From assembly GCA_037074765.1 (NCBI GenBank), contig JBAMDO010000058.1, positions 1 to 64,000 of the forward strand: a DNA stretch of 64,000 bases, in the 5' to 3' direction. Position 1 is the first letter of the stretch. Every line of letters begins with the position of its first letter. The position numbers and the translations under genes were made by a program. Shown one piece after another: positions 11,543 through 21,040 of the stretch. The notes beneath the pieces were generated by a model. That model searched no databases and had not been told where the DNA came from. It was given only the letters and a program-made list of their open reading frames with translations. This stretch comes from Mansonella perstans (taxonomy: Eukaryota; Nematoda; Chromadorea; Rhabditida; Onchocercidae).

Positions 11543-12661
11543 TTGAATGGGGAATTACGGAACATATCAATCAATGAGATAGCTAAAAGGCATTGGAAAA
11601 AGCGGAAGATGGAAGAAATAAATAAAATAGAGAGGTTCGAACCAGCGATAAGGATTTTATCACCGGAAGAGATAAATGTAAGAGAGATGGGAATGAACGA
11701 AATGAATTCAACAAGCCAAAAAAAGAGTGCTGAACAAAAAGATAGGAGGGAAAATCCGTGTAAGGTACGTCAGAAGAAAATAACAGATATGAACCGTCAG
11801 AAGAAAACTAATGGTGAGAAGCTCCACCGCTGTGAGAGATGTAACAAATGTTTTTCTCGTTCAGACCATTTGAAAACCCATGAGAGAACTCATACGGGCG
11901 AGAGGCCTTACCCTTGTAAGACATGCAATAATAGTTTTTCTGATTCAAGCAATTTGAAAGCCCATGAGAGAACTCATACCGGCGAGAGGCCTTACCCTTG
12001 TAAGACATGCAATAATAGTTTTTCTCGTTCAGATACCTTGAAAAATCATGAGAAAATTCATACCGGCGAGAGGCCTTACCTTTGTGGGATATGTGACAAA
12101 AGCTTTTCTAAGTCAAGCATTTTGAAAATCCATGCGAGAACTCATACCGGCGAGAGGCCTTACTTTTGTAAGACATGCAATAATAGTTTTTCTGATTCAA
12201 GCAATTTTAAAGTCCATGAGAGAACTCATACCGGCGAGAGACCTTACCTTTGCAGGACATGCAATAATAGTTTTTCTGATTCAAGCAATTTCAAAGTCCA
12301 TGAGAGAACTCATACCGGCGAGAGGCCTTACCCTTGTAAGACATGCAATAATAGTTTTTCTGATTCAAGCAATTTCAAAGTCCATGAGAGAACTCATACC
12401 GGCGAGAGGCCTTACCTTTGTAAGACATGCAATAATAGTTTTTCTGGTTCAAACAGTTTGAAAGTCCATGAGAGAACTCATACCGGCGAGAGGCCTTGCC
12501 TTTGTAAGATATGCAACAAAAGCTTTTCTCGTTCAGACACCTTGAAAACTCATGAGAGAATCCATACCGGCGAGAGGCCTTACCTTTGTAAGATATGCAA
12601 CAAAAGCTTTTCTGATTCAAGCAATTTGAAACGCCATGAGAGAACTCATATTTTTTTCTGA
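11543..12661 (+). CDS. Ten-finger C2H2 zinc-finger protein (copy 2)
   Basis: Probable nuclear DNA-binding protein. A basic N-terminal region of about 90 residues (KRHWKKRKMEEINK and later SAEQKDRREN) precedes ten consecutive C-x2-C-x12-H-x3-H fingers joined by near-canonical TGERPY linkers. The fingers run from [11 protein letters not shown] to the end at IFF. Fingers 2 and 5 to 7 share almost the same helix (SDSSN), a sign of recent 84-bp unit duplication. The frame start here is a TTG. The frame is open upstream to 11491 (EKAQPEKAKSSS, conserved in all three copies), so the true start is probably an upstream exon joined near 11506 or 11510; the first in-frame ATG is at 11609. The exon at 11142-11403, ending in a GTAAGTTT donor, is a candidate partner, but two frames could join. 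No KRAB, BTB or SCAN domain is seen. Confidence 0.85.
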   Translation: MNGELRNISINEIAKRHWKKRKMEEINKIERFEPAIRILSPEEINVREMGMNEMNSTSQKKSAEQKDRRENPCKVRQKKITDMNRQKKTNGEKLHRCERCNKCFSRSDHLKTHERTHTGERPYPCKTCNNSFSDSSNLKAHERTHTGERPYPCKTCNNSFSRSDTLKNHEKIHTGERPYLCGICDKSFSKSSILKIHARTHTGERPYFCKTCNNSFSDSSNFKVHERTHTGERPYLCRTCNNSFSDSSNFKVHERTHTGERPYPCKTCNNSFSDSSNFKVHERTHTGERPYLCKTCNNSFSGSNSLKVHERTHTGERPCLCKICNKSFSRSDTLKTHERIHTGERPYLCKICNKSFSDSSNLKRHERTHIFF

Positions 12662-13012
12662 CTGTTGCATTTTTTTATGTTTATATGTGATTTTTATATT
12701 TTTAAACATTGAATTTCTATTTTTTTCTTTACTGAAGGGATGGATTCGCGAATTTCTTCATTGTTTCTCGTATTTTAGTGAATAAAAATTCTTCTCTCAT
12801 GTTTACTGCACGCTTATTACCCGTTTTGATTGTCTGTAAAGCTATAATCCGTGTTGCTTGTCCGCGACTCAGATTGTTTGCACTCATAAAATACAATAAT
12901 AAAGGTAGAGGAAAGTCGGGAGTTGATTTATCCTCTGATCGACGTGATGATAAATGTACGTAAACGACCGAAAGTCTGAGACGTGTTTGATGGCAAAAAA
13001 TAACTGCACAGG

Positions 13013-13483
13013 ATTTTTAAAAATAATTTTATTGGAAAAAAAGTGCTGCTTTGCATATTTACAATGAAATTCCAACATTTCCTACAGAAATGAATGAAAT
13101 AAAACTTACTGAATGAATTTGTGGACGAAAATTGAATTACTTCTGTAGGAATTGTTGAGGAATGTATTTATAAATGCACATCCAAATGGGAATGATCTCC
13201 GTCCACGTGTAACAAGGTAATAATTCGGAATCAATTTTTAATCTTTCATGCTGAATCATTGAATTTCAGTTGCTGTATTGCATTGTCATCTATACATCAA
13301 TGCTGTCAATGCACAATGCAGTTTTACCGTGAAATAATTCATGAAAATTAGGGAATGGATTTATAAATGCGCATTCAAACGGGAGTGTACACACTGTGTA
13401 TTGTTAATTGACGTCTTTTTGTAATAATATAATAACTATCAATTTTTAATCCTTTATACTGAATAATTTCATTTCAGTGCTAT
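13013..13483 (-). repeat. Inverted, partly doubled duplicon-flank fragments
   Basis: 13020-13260 and again 13345-13483 match the duplicon 5' flank in the orientation of copy 1, opposite to the adjoining copy 2. Examples are AATGAAATTCCAACATTTCC and later ACACTGTGTATTGTTAATTG. The second piece ends at about 13483 in ATTTCAGTGCTAT, exactly where the first duplicon fragment at 2460 left off. There is no gene. Confidence 0.75.
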
Positions 13484-13930
13484 CTTCCCCAATCTGTTCT
13501 ACGCGCTTCGATTGAACAAAAAACAACGTCCAATCTATAAACACAACTTTTCAAAGAAGTTCATGTGTTTGTATGTATTTCAAAACTATTTTACAAAAAA
13601 GGAATTCTGAGGAAAGGACTGAGCAACAATTACATTTTCTCTAGTTCTGAAAAAAAGTATTCGGAAATGATTTCTATTAAATAACCTCAAAAAAATGAAA
13701 TTGACTGTTTACTAATATAACTTAACTGTAACTAATATAACTTAATTAAACTAAGAATATGAATATTTTTTGTTAAATTGAGTTTTGGAAACCAGAATTC
13801 ACGCTAAAAGGTTCCTAAAATGCTTGCTGAAATCATCAAAGAGCAATTCACTGAACCTCGTCCCAGTGTTTCCGTACACAAGGATGGTTGAGGCAGTCTA
13901 AAATTTAGCAGCTATTCTCCTTAACCATTC
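13484..13930 (+). repeat. Duplicated TTI1 3' tail, second half
   Basis: This is a direct copy of 25026-25475: CTTCCCCAATCTGTTCTACG, then the 5' part of the last TTI1 exon and the intron before it, to CTAAAATTTAGCA. Identity is very high (for example one base in ACGCGCTTCG against ACGCGCTCCG). It lacks every upstream exon. Its missing other half is at 2461-3120 in opposite orientation. Confidence 0.85.
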
Positions 13931-13944
13931 TTCTAAACTTGTTA

Positions 13945-14165
13945 AAGAAAGCAAAAATGGACCCTTTAAAGATATATTAATTATTGTCTGCAGAGTTTTT
14001 CATGCAATTCGGTAATTCAACAATCGAAAAATTTCAACTTCCGGCTTTTTGTATGCAATCTATAATCAAACACCGCTCAGAACCAATTCATTCCATCCAT
14101 CCATTAACCTTTCAATTTTAGTTTCTTTGTCTTCGTTGCACGTCTTCATCTCCTTTCTAATTATT
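13945..14165 (+). repeat. Repeat Q, copy 2
   Basis: It matches 3123-3312 in inverted orientation and follows the second half of the duplicated TTI1 tail within about 15 bp. Once the 11-kb inversion is undone, the two Q copies would flank the TTI1 tail copy as direct repeats. No Q copy is visible beside the source at 23810-25475. Confidence 0.65.
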
Positions 14166-17100
14166 TGCAAGAATAATAGACATAATAAACATGCAAGCAA
14201 TAAAGTGTAGCAGTTACATTCCTGAAATGAAAAATGAGCATTTCATAAATTTTGAACATAACAAAATCGATTTGAAATGATAAAAATCATAAATTGAAAT
14301 CATAAATTTGCTATAACAATTAACATAACAAAATCGATTGAAATTGACAACATTGCTTAGTGCTGGTCGAAATAAAATCATGCTAATATTAAAATTAACA
14401 TATTAAAATAATACTAATATTTAAATTAGGCATAAATTATTTAAATCAGAAAATTGAAGAAAATACTAATTGGGTTTTGATGTCAGCAGAACTTGTTTAG
14501 TATTAAACTAAATAGGAATACAAATTAATGTTAGTTCGATTCACGTAATATGAAGCTCATTCATTTTTTTATATTTACTTTTCGATTTTCGTTTATCTAT
14601 TAAATAATATTTCATTTAATTCCACAAAATTGGCTGTTTAATTTGGCATGAATGGACAAACCATTATTTGTATATATAATTTAGCCATTTAGTTCATACT
14701 GTAAGCTATCAGAAATTAACATTAGCTTGTAGTGTTTGTTTCTCTTTTTTTTGCAATAAAAAAAGATGAACAATTTTTTAATTTATTAATTAAAACCAAT
14801 AGATTAATGTCAAGTATTTGTTTCACATTAAAATTGTTTATTTGAATTATTGACATTGTCACAAGAAACGGATTTGCTTATTTGCTGTAACTATTTAATT
14901 AAGATTTTAATTAAATATGTTTTACCATCCGCGTATAAATAAAGAAATTGTTTTAAAAGTCCCATATCAAACTGAGATTGTGAAATTAAATGCTGCATTC
15001 TGATGACAACACCAAAGATGTTATGGTATCTGATTATTATACTTTTGCGTGTGTTTCTTGAATTTGCACTAATTGTTGATTCTTTCTGTTTAGCCTAGAA
15101 CAAAAGTTTTTCAGATGGGCCTAACTGCGTCAAAAAAAACGAATAGCATAAAACATGTCATTTATTAGCCTACCCTGTGTACTTGTGGAACATCCGAGAT
15201 GTGCTTTTGCTTTTTCTAAAAACATTAGTATGAAATTAGATCCAAGTGTTGCCTGAGTTTGATAATTGATGAAATTATCATTATCATAAAATAAACTGAT
15301 AATACCACGTTTTTTGCATATGTTTCAAACTTAATGATAGTGATATTGCCCGGCCGCTCAATGAACCAGTGTATTTTGCTAAGGAATTGTAGACCTCATT
15401 CGGTTAGGTCCGAAACAAATATTTTTCATTGCTTTTTATAGCGCCAAAGAAAATGGATACTTTGTTACTGTAGTTGATCTCGAAAATGATGACAAACGAA
15501 TGATGCTTTTCTGCATGGTTTACATATATTAGCCTATGTTTTAAATATTCATTGTAATTCTCGTAATAACATTTCATAATTTTTCCTATCTTAAAAACAT
15601 TTTTATGACGTTTGCTTTCGCAAATATAACATGAAAGTCCATTGTAAAGACTTTAACGCCATAAAATGAACTTTTCAAATCGTATTTCGATTAATTTGAT
15701 GACGAGGAGTTGTTTCTTGTCTTCGTATATATTTGAAGCAAAAAAACACAGTCATAATATAATTTCTAATTGGTGAATGTCGCTTAACAACTAATTCGAA
15801 TTTTCTGGTGTGACGAGATCAGTTTCGAGATTCACTTTCGATATCACTTGTATTTACAATTGTTCACCTTTGGATAAAATCAAACAACTGCAAAGGACGA
15901 TGAAATGTCGTTATGCAATCATGTGGGAAATACTGATGAAGAATTACCTCTTGTTCTCGGTAATTCACAAACAGTATTTCCCCATATAATGCTAAATGCA
16001 TCTTTACCTATGCTAAGCCTGATTCTAGATTGATTGGCCGAGGATATTTGGGAAACCATTTGAGAAGTGCGCATTAATTTGGTTTGAATTGTTTCATCTT
16101 GGTCAGATTAATAGATAGGAATGTGATTTAGTGAGTCAGGATGATTGACATAAATAAAAATGTTATTGGTGTCGACAGGAAGTGATGAAAAAGTTCCATT
16201 CTGAGCTGAAGAGATGCAAAGTAAAACAAATGACAGCTGACATCGATATGACGAAGAACAAGATGAAACGCAAATTTTTACAATGGCAGCAATGTTACAA
16301 TTGAAGTTTTATGTGGTGGTCCGGATTAATGATCAAAGTTTTATGCGACTTTTAATCTGTACGATTCCCATTATTTTTCATTTTTTCCCATAACTTCATG
16401 AGATTACATCAACCGAATGAAATATTCATAAAAGACAGAGGCATCGATGTCCAATCTCAATTTCGAATACTCATAACTATAAACAGTAAAAATGGAAGCA
16501 AATTTATATTTGTTAAATTTGAATTAATTAATTAACAATGAAAAAAAATCATAATAAATAATCTGTAGACATTGATTTATATTTGTTTCATATATAAATC
16601 ATATTTGCCAATGCAGTTCTTCGTTTTTGTATTCCTTCCTCTGATCATTCCAGTTTACCATATTTTAAGAACTTAGTCGATATGAAATTATTTAATCATA
16701 CTATGCCTGTAGCCTTACAATGCGCAAAAGTCGATCGGTCTGCATTCTTTGTCAGAAACTTATCATCTTAGTACACTGTTACAGATGTCGCGAAAACATT
16801 TGTGATCGAGTTGAAATGGAGATATAAAGTTTAAAAGTAAAATAAACTTGAAGTAAATGTTTTCTCGCTTGTTATAATAAGATGATAATCCAGTGTAAAG
16901 AAAACGCCAGTACAATTATTGTTGCGTAAACTAAATGCAATGCTCGAAATTTTGAATAATAACAAAAGAAAACTGTAGTATATATTCAATACAATAATGT
17001 TCAGCGGTATAGGAGGACAGTTTTCCTTCAATTCTATCGTTTTACAATTTCGACTAGTCATCGAAACTTTTACAAAAAGCAATTATTTAATTTATTTTGA

Positions 17101-17520
17101 CCTTTTTATTCAATCACCCGAATTTAACCCAAGTGTTTCATACATGGCAATCACCATTACTCACTGAAAAAGCATGTCGTGGATTAGCTTATAAAAAAAA
17201 TTAGTATTTAAACAATAGCATTTTGTGAATTATTCAATAAGAAATGCATACTTTCGCAGATTTACTAAACTTGCATAATAATTAGATTCATTTAGTGAAA
17301 CGTCCAAGAATTTGAAATCTATTTGTGATAGAAATTAGTTTGACGATTGAAGTCACTAAATATATTTTAATTAGATAACGATGGATTTTGAATTTCTTGC
17401 TTTGCATTGTCGCTAATCGACAGGATGAGTAAATTTTCCAATGCTTTTGCATCAGATTATCAATAGATTGATAAACTTAAATATTACCGAATGCATTTAA
17501 CATTATTTAACAATTAAGCT
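14166..17520. other. Intergenic, no gene seen
   Basis: 3.3 kb of A/T-rich DNA without an exon I can support. The longest open frames (such as 16831-17082 minus) are rich in codons expected by chance from A/T-rich sequence and have no recognisable motif. No repeat from the other families was seen. Confidence 0.5.
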
Positions 17521-17537
17521 TTTTGAACTTTTTTTAG

Positions 17538-17701
17538 GTTTGATGATATGGTATCAAAAATTTGCACATGCAATTCGTCATTGGCTGCAGAAAGCAACTG
17601 AACATATGACTGGTTATGTGCAATGTTCCCCTGCATGCTTCTCGTTGTTTTGGTCATTAGCTTTGATGAATGATAATGTTATTAGACGATATGCATCTAA
17701 G
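17538..17701 (+). pseudogene. Orphan chitin synthase exon
   Basis: An acceptor (TTTTTTTAG) precedes an exon reading GLMIWYQKFAHAIRHWLQK and then ATEHMTGYVQCSPACFSLFW, NDNVIRRYASK, ending at a GT. This is the nematode chitin synthase segment just before the catalytic EDRW and QRRRW motifs, normally CSPGCFSLFR. Here the G is A and the R is W. No neighbouring chitin synthase exon can be found: upstream is blank and a NAP1-like pseudogene begins 60 bp downstream on the other strand. It is therefore called a relic duplicated exon. If a full gene existed, the EDRW exon should lie within a few hundred bases, and it does not. Confidence 0.7.
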
Positions 17702-17763
17702 GTTGTTATTTATTTTCGAATAATTTTTTCCCGGTTGTTTTGGAAATTTTACTTCACCGGGCC

Positions 17764-18183
17764 TTATAAGTCTAATTCAGGCCAAAAAATCCTTTGATCA
17801 TTTCGATCAACTTTTAATTGCAATTTTAAAACCATTATTAGCTTCAGATCCATAATTGCTTTCATTAGCCAGTTCCATCTCATCTTCGTATTCATCGCTA
17901 CCATATTTAGACGTATCATTCTCTTTCGTCTCATCTTCGTATATAATCGCGTTTCTCTTTTCATGCAAAGCAATGAACATTGGAGCAAAATTCTACTATC
18001 AACTGATGCATACGTTCATAGAAATGGACTTTAACATTAATACCTTCGACATACAGTTTCTTCAGGGTCTGAACTCGTCGTTTAATGGTTTTAGGAAGAG
18101 TGCTAATAAACTCCTTGTCTTTTGCATTATCACTAATTGGCTTAACCAATTCGGCCTTCGATTTTATCTTCTATTCTAAAACC
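17764..18183 (-). pseudogene. NAP1-like processed pseudogene
   Basis: Read on the minus strand it starts EFISTLPKTIKRRVQTLKKL, YVEGINVKVHFYERMHQLIV. This is the N-terminal helical region of nucleosome assembly protein 1, whose family pattern is LPxxxxRRVxALKxLQxxxxxxExxFYxExHxLE. A one-base frameshift follows, after which the match continues in another frame as MFIALHEKRNAIIYEDE and an acidic stretch, then a stop. A last trace of the next NAP1 block (KGF-type) is seen near 17790. The stretch has no introns, which suggests a retrocopy. NAP1 is a histone H2A-H2B chaperone; this copy cannot encode one. Confidence 0.7.
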
Positions 18184-19648
18184 GGTTAGATTCTAGAAAT
18201 TCGCAATCATACATTAGACCACCACGTCACGCTACTTCACCGAAACTATTTTATTTTTTTTGAAATAAAATGAAAAAATGAGTAACAAAGTGAAATAAAG
18301 AAATGGAAAAGAATAGAAGGAATTGGAAGGAAAGAAACAACAAATAAAACAGAATGAATTGAAATGAAATTCAAAAGAAGTGAAATGGAATGGAATAAAT
18401 GAATGGAAATTGCAAACTGAATAAATAATTAAATGCAGAAAATTACTTGAAAAAAAGAACGAGAGAATAAAGCATTGAATTGAATTTAATTTACAATCAC
18501 AGATAAACTAAAATTTTTTGTTTTCATAGCTATGAAAATTTTTATTTCAAAAATTTTCAATTTCAAATTTTCTCACTTAATTTACATCTTCCCAGGATAT
18601 GGGTGCGGGCTTCCACCCATTCGTTTATCGTTGAGAAACTGATAGAAACTGATATTCCATCTTTTTTCAGCGCCACAATTTCTTGTTGGAAGGGTGCTAT
18701 GTTTGATTATTATCCAAATCAAGATTTTAATTCCCTGACACTGTTTCACTGATAATTTAAAATCTTTGTTAGTTGTTTTACTGATAGTTATTCGAATACC
18801 TAACAAATTGATGCATACAAATCATAAACGCATAAATATCACGAAACAAAAAATCAAATGTTTGAAGTCTTTTTTACCAAAAATTCAGGAAGTGATTTGT
18901 CATATCTCTTATGCATTCGTTTGGATGATGACTTCTATATCTACATGTCGACTGGAACAACGTTAAATCAAGATTTTGAATTTGCCAAAATGATGCTTGA
19001 AATAAACGATTGCTCACTTTTGACATTACTACAGATCATTTGAGTTTGTTTAAATTTCGATTAAAAACGGATCAAGAAAGTATATATTAAATATGTATAA
19101 ATCAAATTATCTCTTCGTTTCCTAAGCTATGGACTTCTTTTTTACATACGAAAACAAATGATGAATAAATGCAGTTTTCCCTTCTCGATAATATCACCTC
19201 AATTTCAAAAGTTTGAAAAAATTGAAGCGAATTGAAATAAAATTGTATCAAAAAATGCTAAAGCTGCTTTGCATAAATTATTTTAAGCAATGCAGTACAG
19301 CGACTGAAATGGAATTATTCAGTATAAAAGATTAAAAATTGATAGTTATTATATTATTACAAAAGGACGTGAATTAACAATACACAATGTACACTCCCAT
19401 TTGAATGTGCATTTATAAATAGATTCCTTAACAATTCCTAACAGAAGTAATTAAGTGGTGTCTTTTGTCAAATTTTCGTCCACAAATTCATTCAGTAATT
19501 TCTATTTCATTCATTTTTGTAGGAAAAGTTGGAATTTGATTGTAAACATGCAAACTTTTTTTGTAATAAAATTATTTTTCTATCAAATTCCTTGCCTATG
19601 CAATTTGCGCAAACTTCGCTTTGCAACAATTGCAATTAGTTCGATTAG

Positions 19649-19750
19649 CGTATACAACATTTTTGTTGTATGCGTTGTAAATTTGTATTTTTGTATATGT
19701 TCGTATACTTTTATACGTTGTATATTTTAGTTGTATACGTATACAACATT
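19649..19750. repeat. 89-bp palindrome-rich insertion inside copy 3
   Basis: Copy 2 reads GCGTGTACAACCGTTATCAT at this point. Copy 3 has CGTATACAACATT at 19649-19661 and again at 19738-19750, with about 76 bp of GTATAC-rich DNA between. The right junction contains the perfect 16-bp palindrome TTGTATACGTATACAA. It could be a small foldback element with a 13-bp flank duplication, or replication slippage at the palindrome. It interrupts the upstream reading frame of the duplicon. Confidence 0.6.
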
Positions 19751-20011
19751 GGTTATCATTTTAGCGGAAGAAAATTCTCCATTTTTAAGAATTCACAGAG
19801 AAATTACCTTCACTGATATGCATTTCATCTATTTCTTCTTCTTCTTCTTCCTGCAATTTGGCAATATTCAAAATATCGTAAGTTTATTTTATGCCTAAAT
19901 AATACAACATAGCACTACGATTTTTCGAATACTTCAAAATTTTGACGTATGCAAGATTGATAATTTCTATCATTTGAGGAAGCACAACCGGAAAAAGCAA
20001 AGTCAAGTTCG

Positions 20012-20683
20012 TTGAATGGAGAATTACGGAACATATCAATCAATGAGATAGTTAAAAGGCATTGGAAAAAGCGGAAGATGGAAGAAATAAACAAAATAGA
20101 GAGGTTCGAATCAGCGATAAGGATCTTATCACCGGAAGAGATAAATGTAAGAGCGATGGGAATGAACGAAATGAATTCAACAAGCCAAAAAAAGAGTGCT
20201 GAACAAAAAGATAGGAGGGAAAATCCGTGTAAGGTACGTCAGAAGAAAACTAATGGTGAGAAGCTCCACCGCTGTGAGAGATGTAACAAATGTTTTTCTC
20301 ATTCAAACCATTTGAAAACCCATGAGAGAACTCATACGGGCGAGAGGCCTTACCCTTGTAAGACATGCAATAATAGTTTTTCTGATTCAAGCAATTTGAA
20401 AGCCCATGAGAGAACTCATACCGGCGAGAGGCCTTACCCTTGTAAGACATGCAATAATAGTTTTTCTCGTTCAGATACCTTGAAAAATCATGAGAAAATT
20501 CATACCGGCGAGAGGCCTTACCTTTGTGGGATATGTGACAAAAGCTTTTCTAAGTCAAGCAATTTGAAAAACCATGGGAAAACTCATACCGGCGCGAGGC
20601 CTTATCTTTGTAAGATATGTAACAAATATTTTTCTCAGTCAGGCAATTTGAAACGCCATGAGAAAACTCATATTTTTTCCTGA
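20012..20683 (+). CDS. Five-finger C2H2 zinc-finger protein (copy 3)
   Basis: A paralogue of 11543-12661. It has the same basic N-terminal region, lacking nine residues (27 bp) between KVRQKK and TNGEKLH, and then five C2H2 fingers with TGERPY or TGARPY linkers ending KTHIFS. Fingers 1 to 4 correspond to fingers 1 to 4 of copy 2. Finger 5 (YLCKICNKYFSQSGNLKRH) corresponds to its last finger, so copies differ by loss or gain of central fingers. The frame is uninterrupted. As in copy 2 the frame begins with TTG and is open further upstream (EEAQPEKAKSSS); the first in-frame ATG is at 20078. The upstream exon candidate is broken in this copy, so expression would need another 5' exon or trans-splicing directly to this exon. 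Confidence 0.8.
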   Translation: MNGELRNISINEIVKRHWKKRKMEEINKIERFESAIRILSPEEINVRAMGMNEMNSTSQKKSAEQKDRRENPCKVRQKKTNGEKLHRCERCNKCFSHSNHLKTHERTHTGERPYPCKTCNNSFSDSSNLKAHERTHTGERPYPCKTCNNSFSRSDTLKNHEKIHTGERPYLCGICDKSFSKSSNLKNHGKTHTGARPYLCKICNKYFSQSGNLKRHEKTHIFS

Positions 20684-21040
20684 CTGTTGCATTTTTTTAT
20701 GTTTATATGTGATTTTTATATTTTTAAACATTGAATTTCTATTTTTTTCTTTACTGAAGGGATGGATTCGTGGATTTCTTCATTGTTTTACGTATTTTAG
20801 TGAATAAAAATTCTTCTCTCATGTTTACTGCACGCTTCTTATCCGTTTTGATTGTCGGCAAAGCTATAATCCGTGTTGCTCTCAATTCAGCGATTCAGAT
20901 TGTTTGCACTCATAAAATACAATAATAAAGCTAGAGAGGTGTCAGGAGTTGGTTTATCTTCTGATCGATGTGATGGTGGATGTACGTAAACGACCGAACG
21001 TCTGAGGCGTGTTTGATGGCAAAAAACTACTGCACAAAAT

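Larger units (their letters stand above)
10410..13012 (+). repeat. Zinc-finger duplicon, copy 2
   Basis: This copy begins near AACAAGAGATTGTGGCGC and ends near TTTGATGGCAAAAAATAACT. It is inverted relative to copy 1 and direct relative to copy 3. It carries the longest intact finger gene (11543-12661) plus an upstream 98-codon frame (11142-11438) behind a good acceptor (TTTCTGCAG ending at 11138). The 3' flank (12662-13012) matches 20684-21040 at high identity, so the duplication unit extended well past the coding region. It directly abuts an inverted duplicon fragment at 13013. Confidence 0.85.
18240..21040 (+). repeat. Zinc-finger duplicon, copy 3 (mosaic)
   Basis: From about 19140 onward it matches copy 2 in direct orientation through the 5' flank, upstream frame, finger gene and 3' flank. 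The left part is mosaic. 18290-18400 matches copy 2 directly (GGAAAAGAATAGAAGGAATT), whereas 18411-19110 matches 1422-2286, the opposite side of copy 1. A segment has therefore flipped inside the unit. The upstream frame is damaged here (no ATG, plus an 89-bp insertion at 19649-19750), while the finger gene is open. Confidence 0.8.

Noticed and set aside
11808..12620. Minus-strand and alternative plus-strand frames across the zinc-finger array
   Set aside because: They repeat every 84 bp because the fingers do; the C2H2 frame has the conserved residues.
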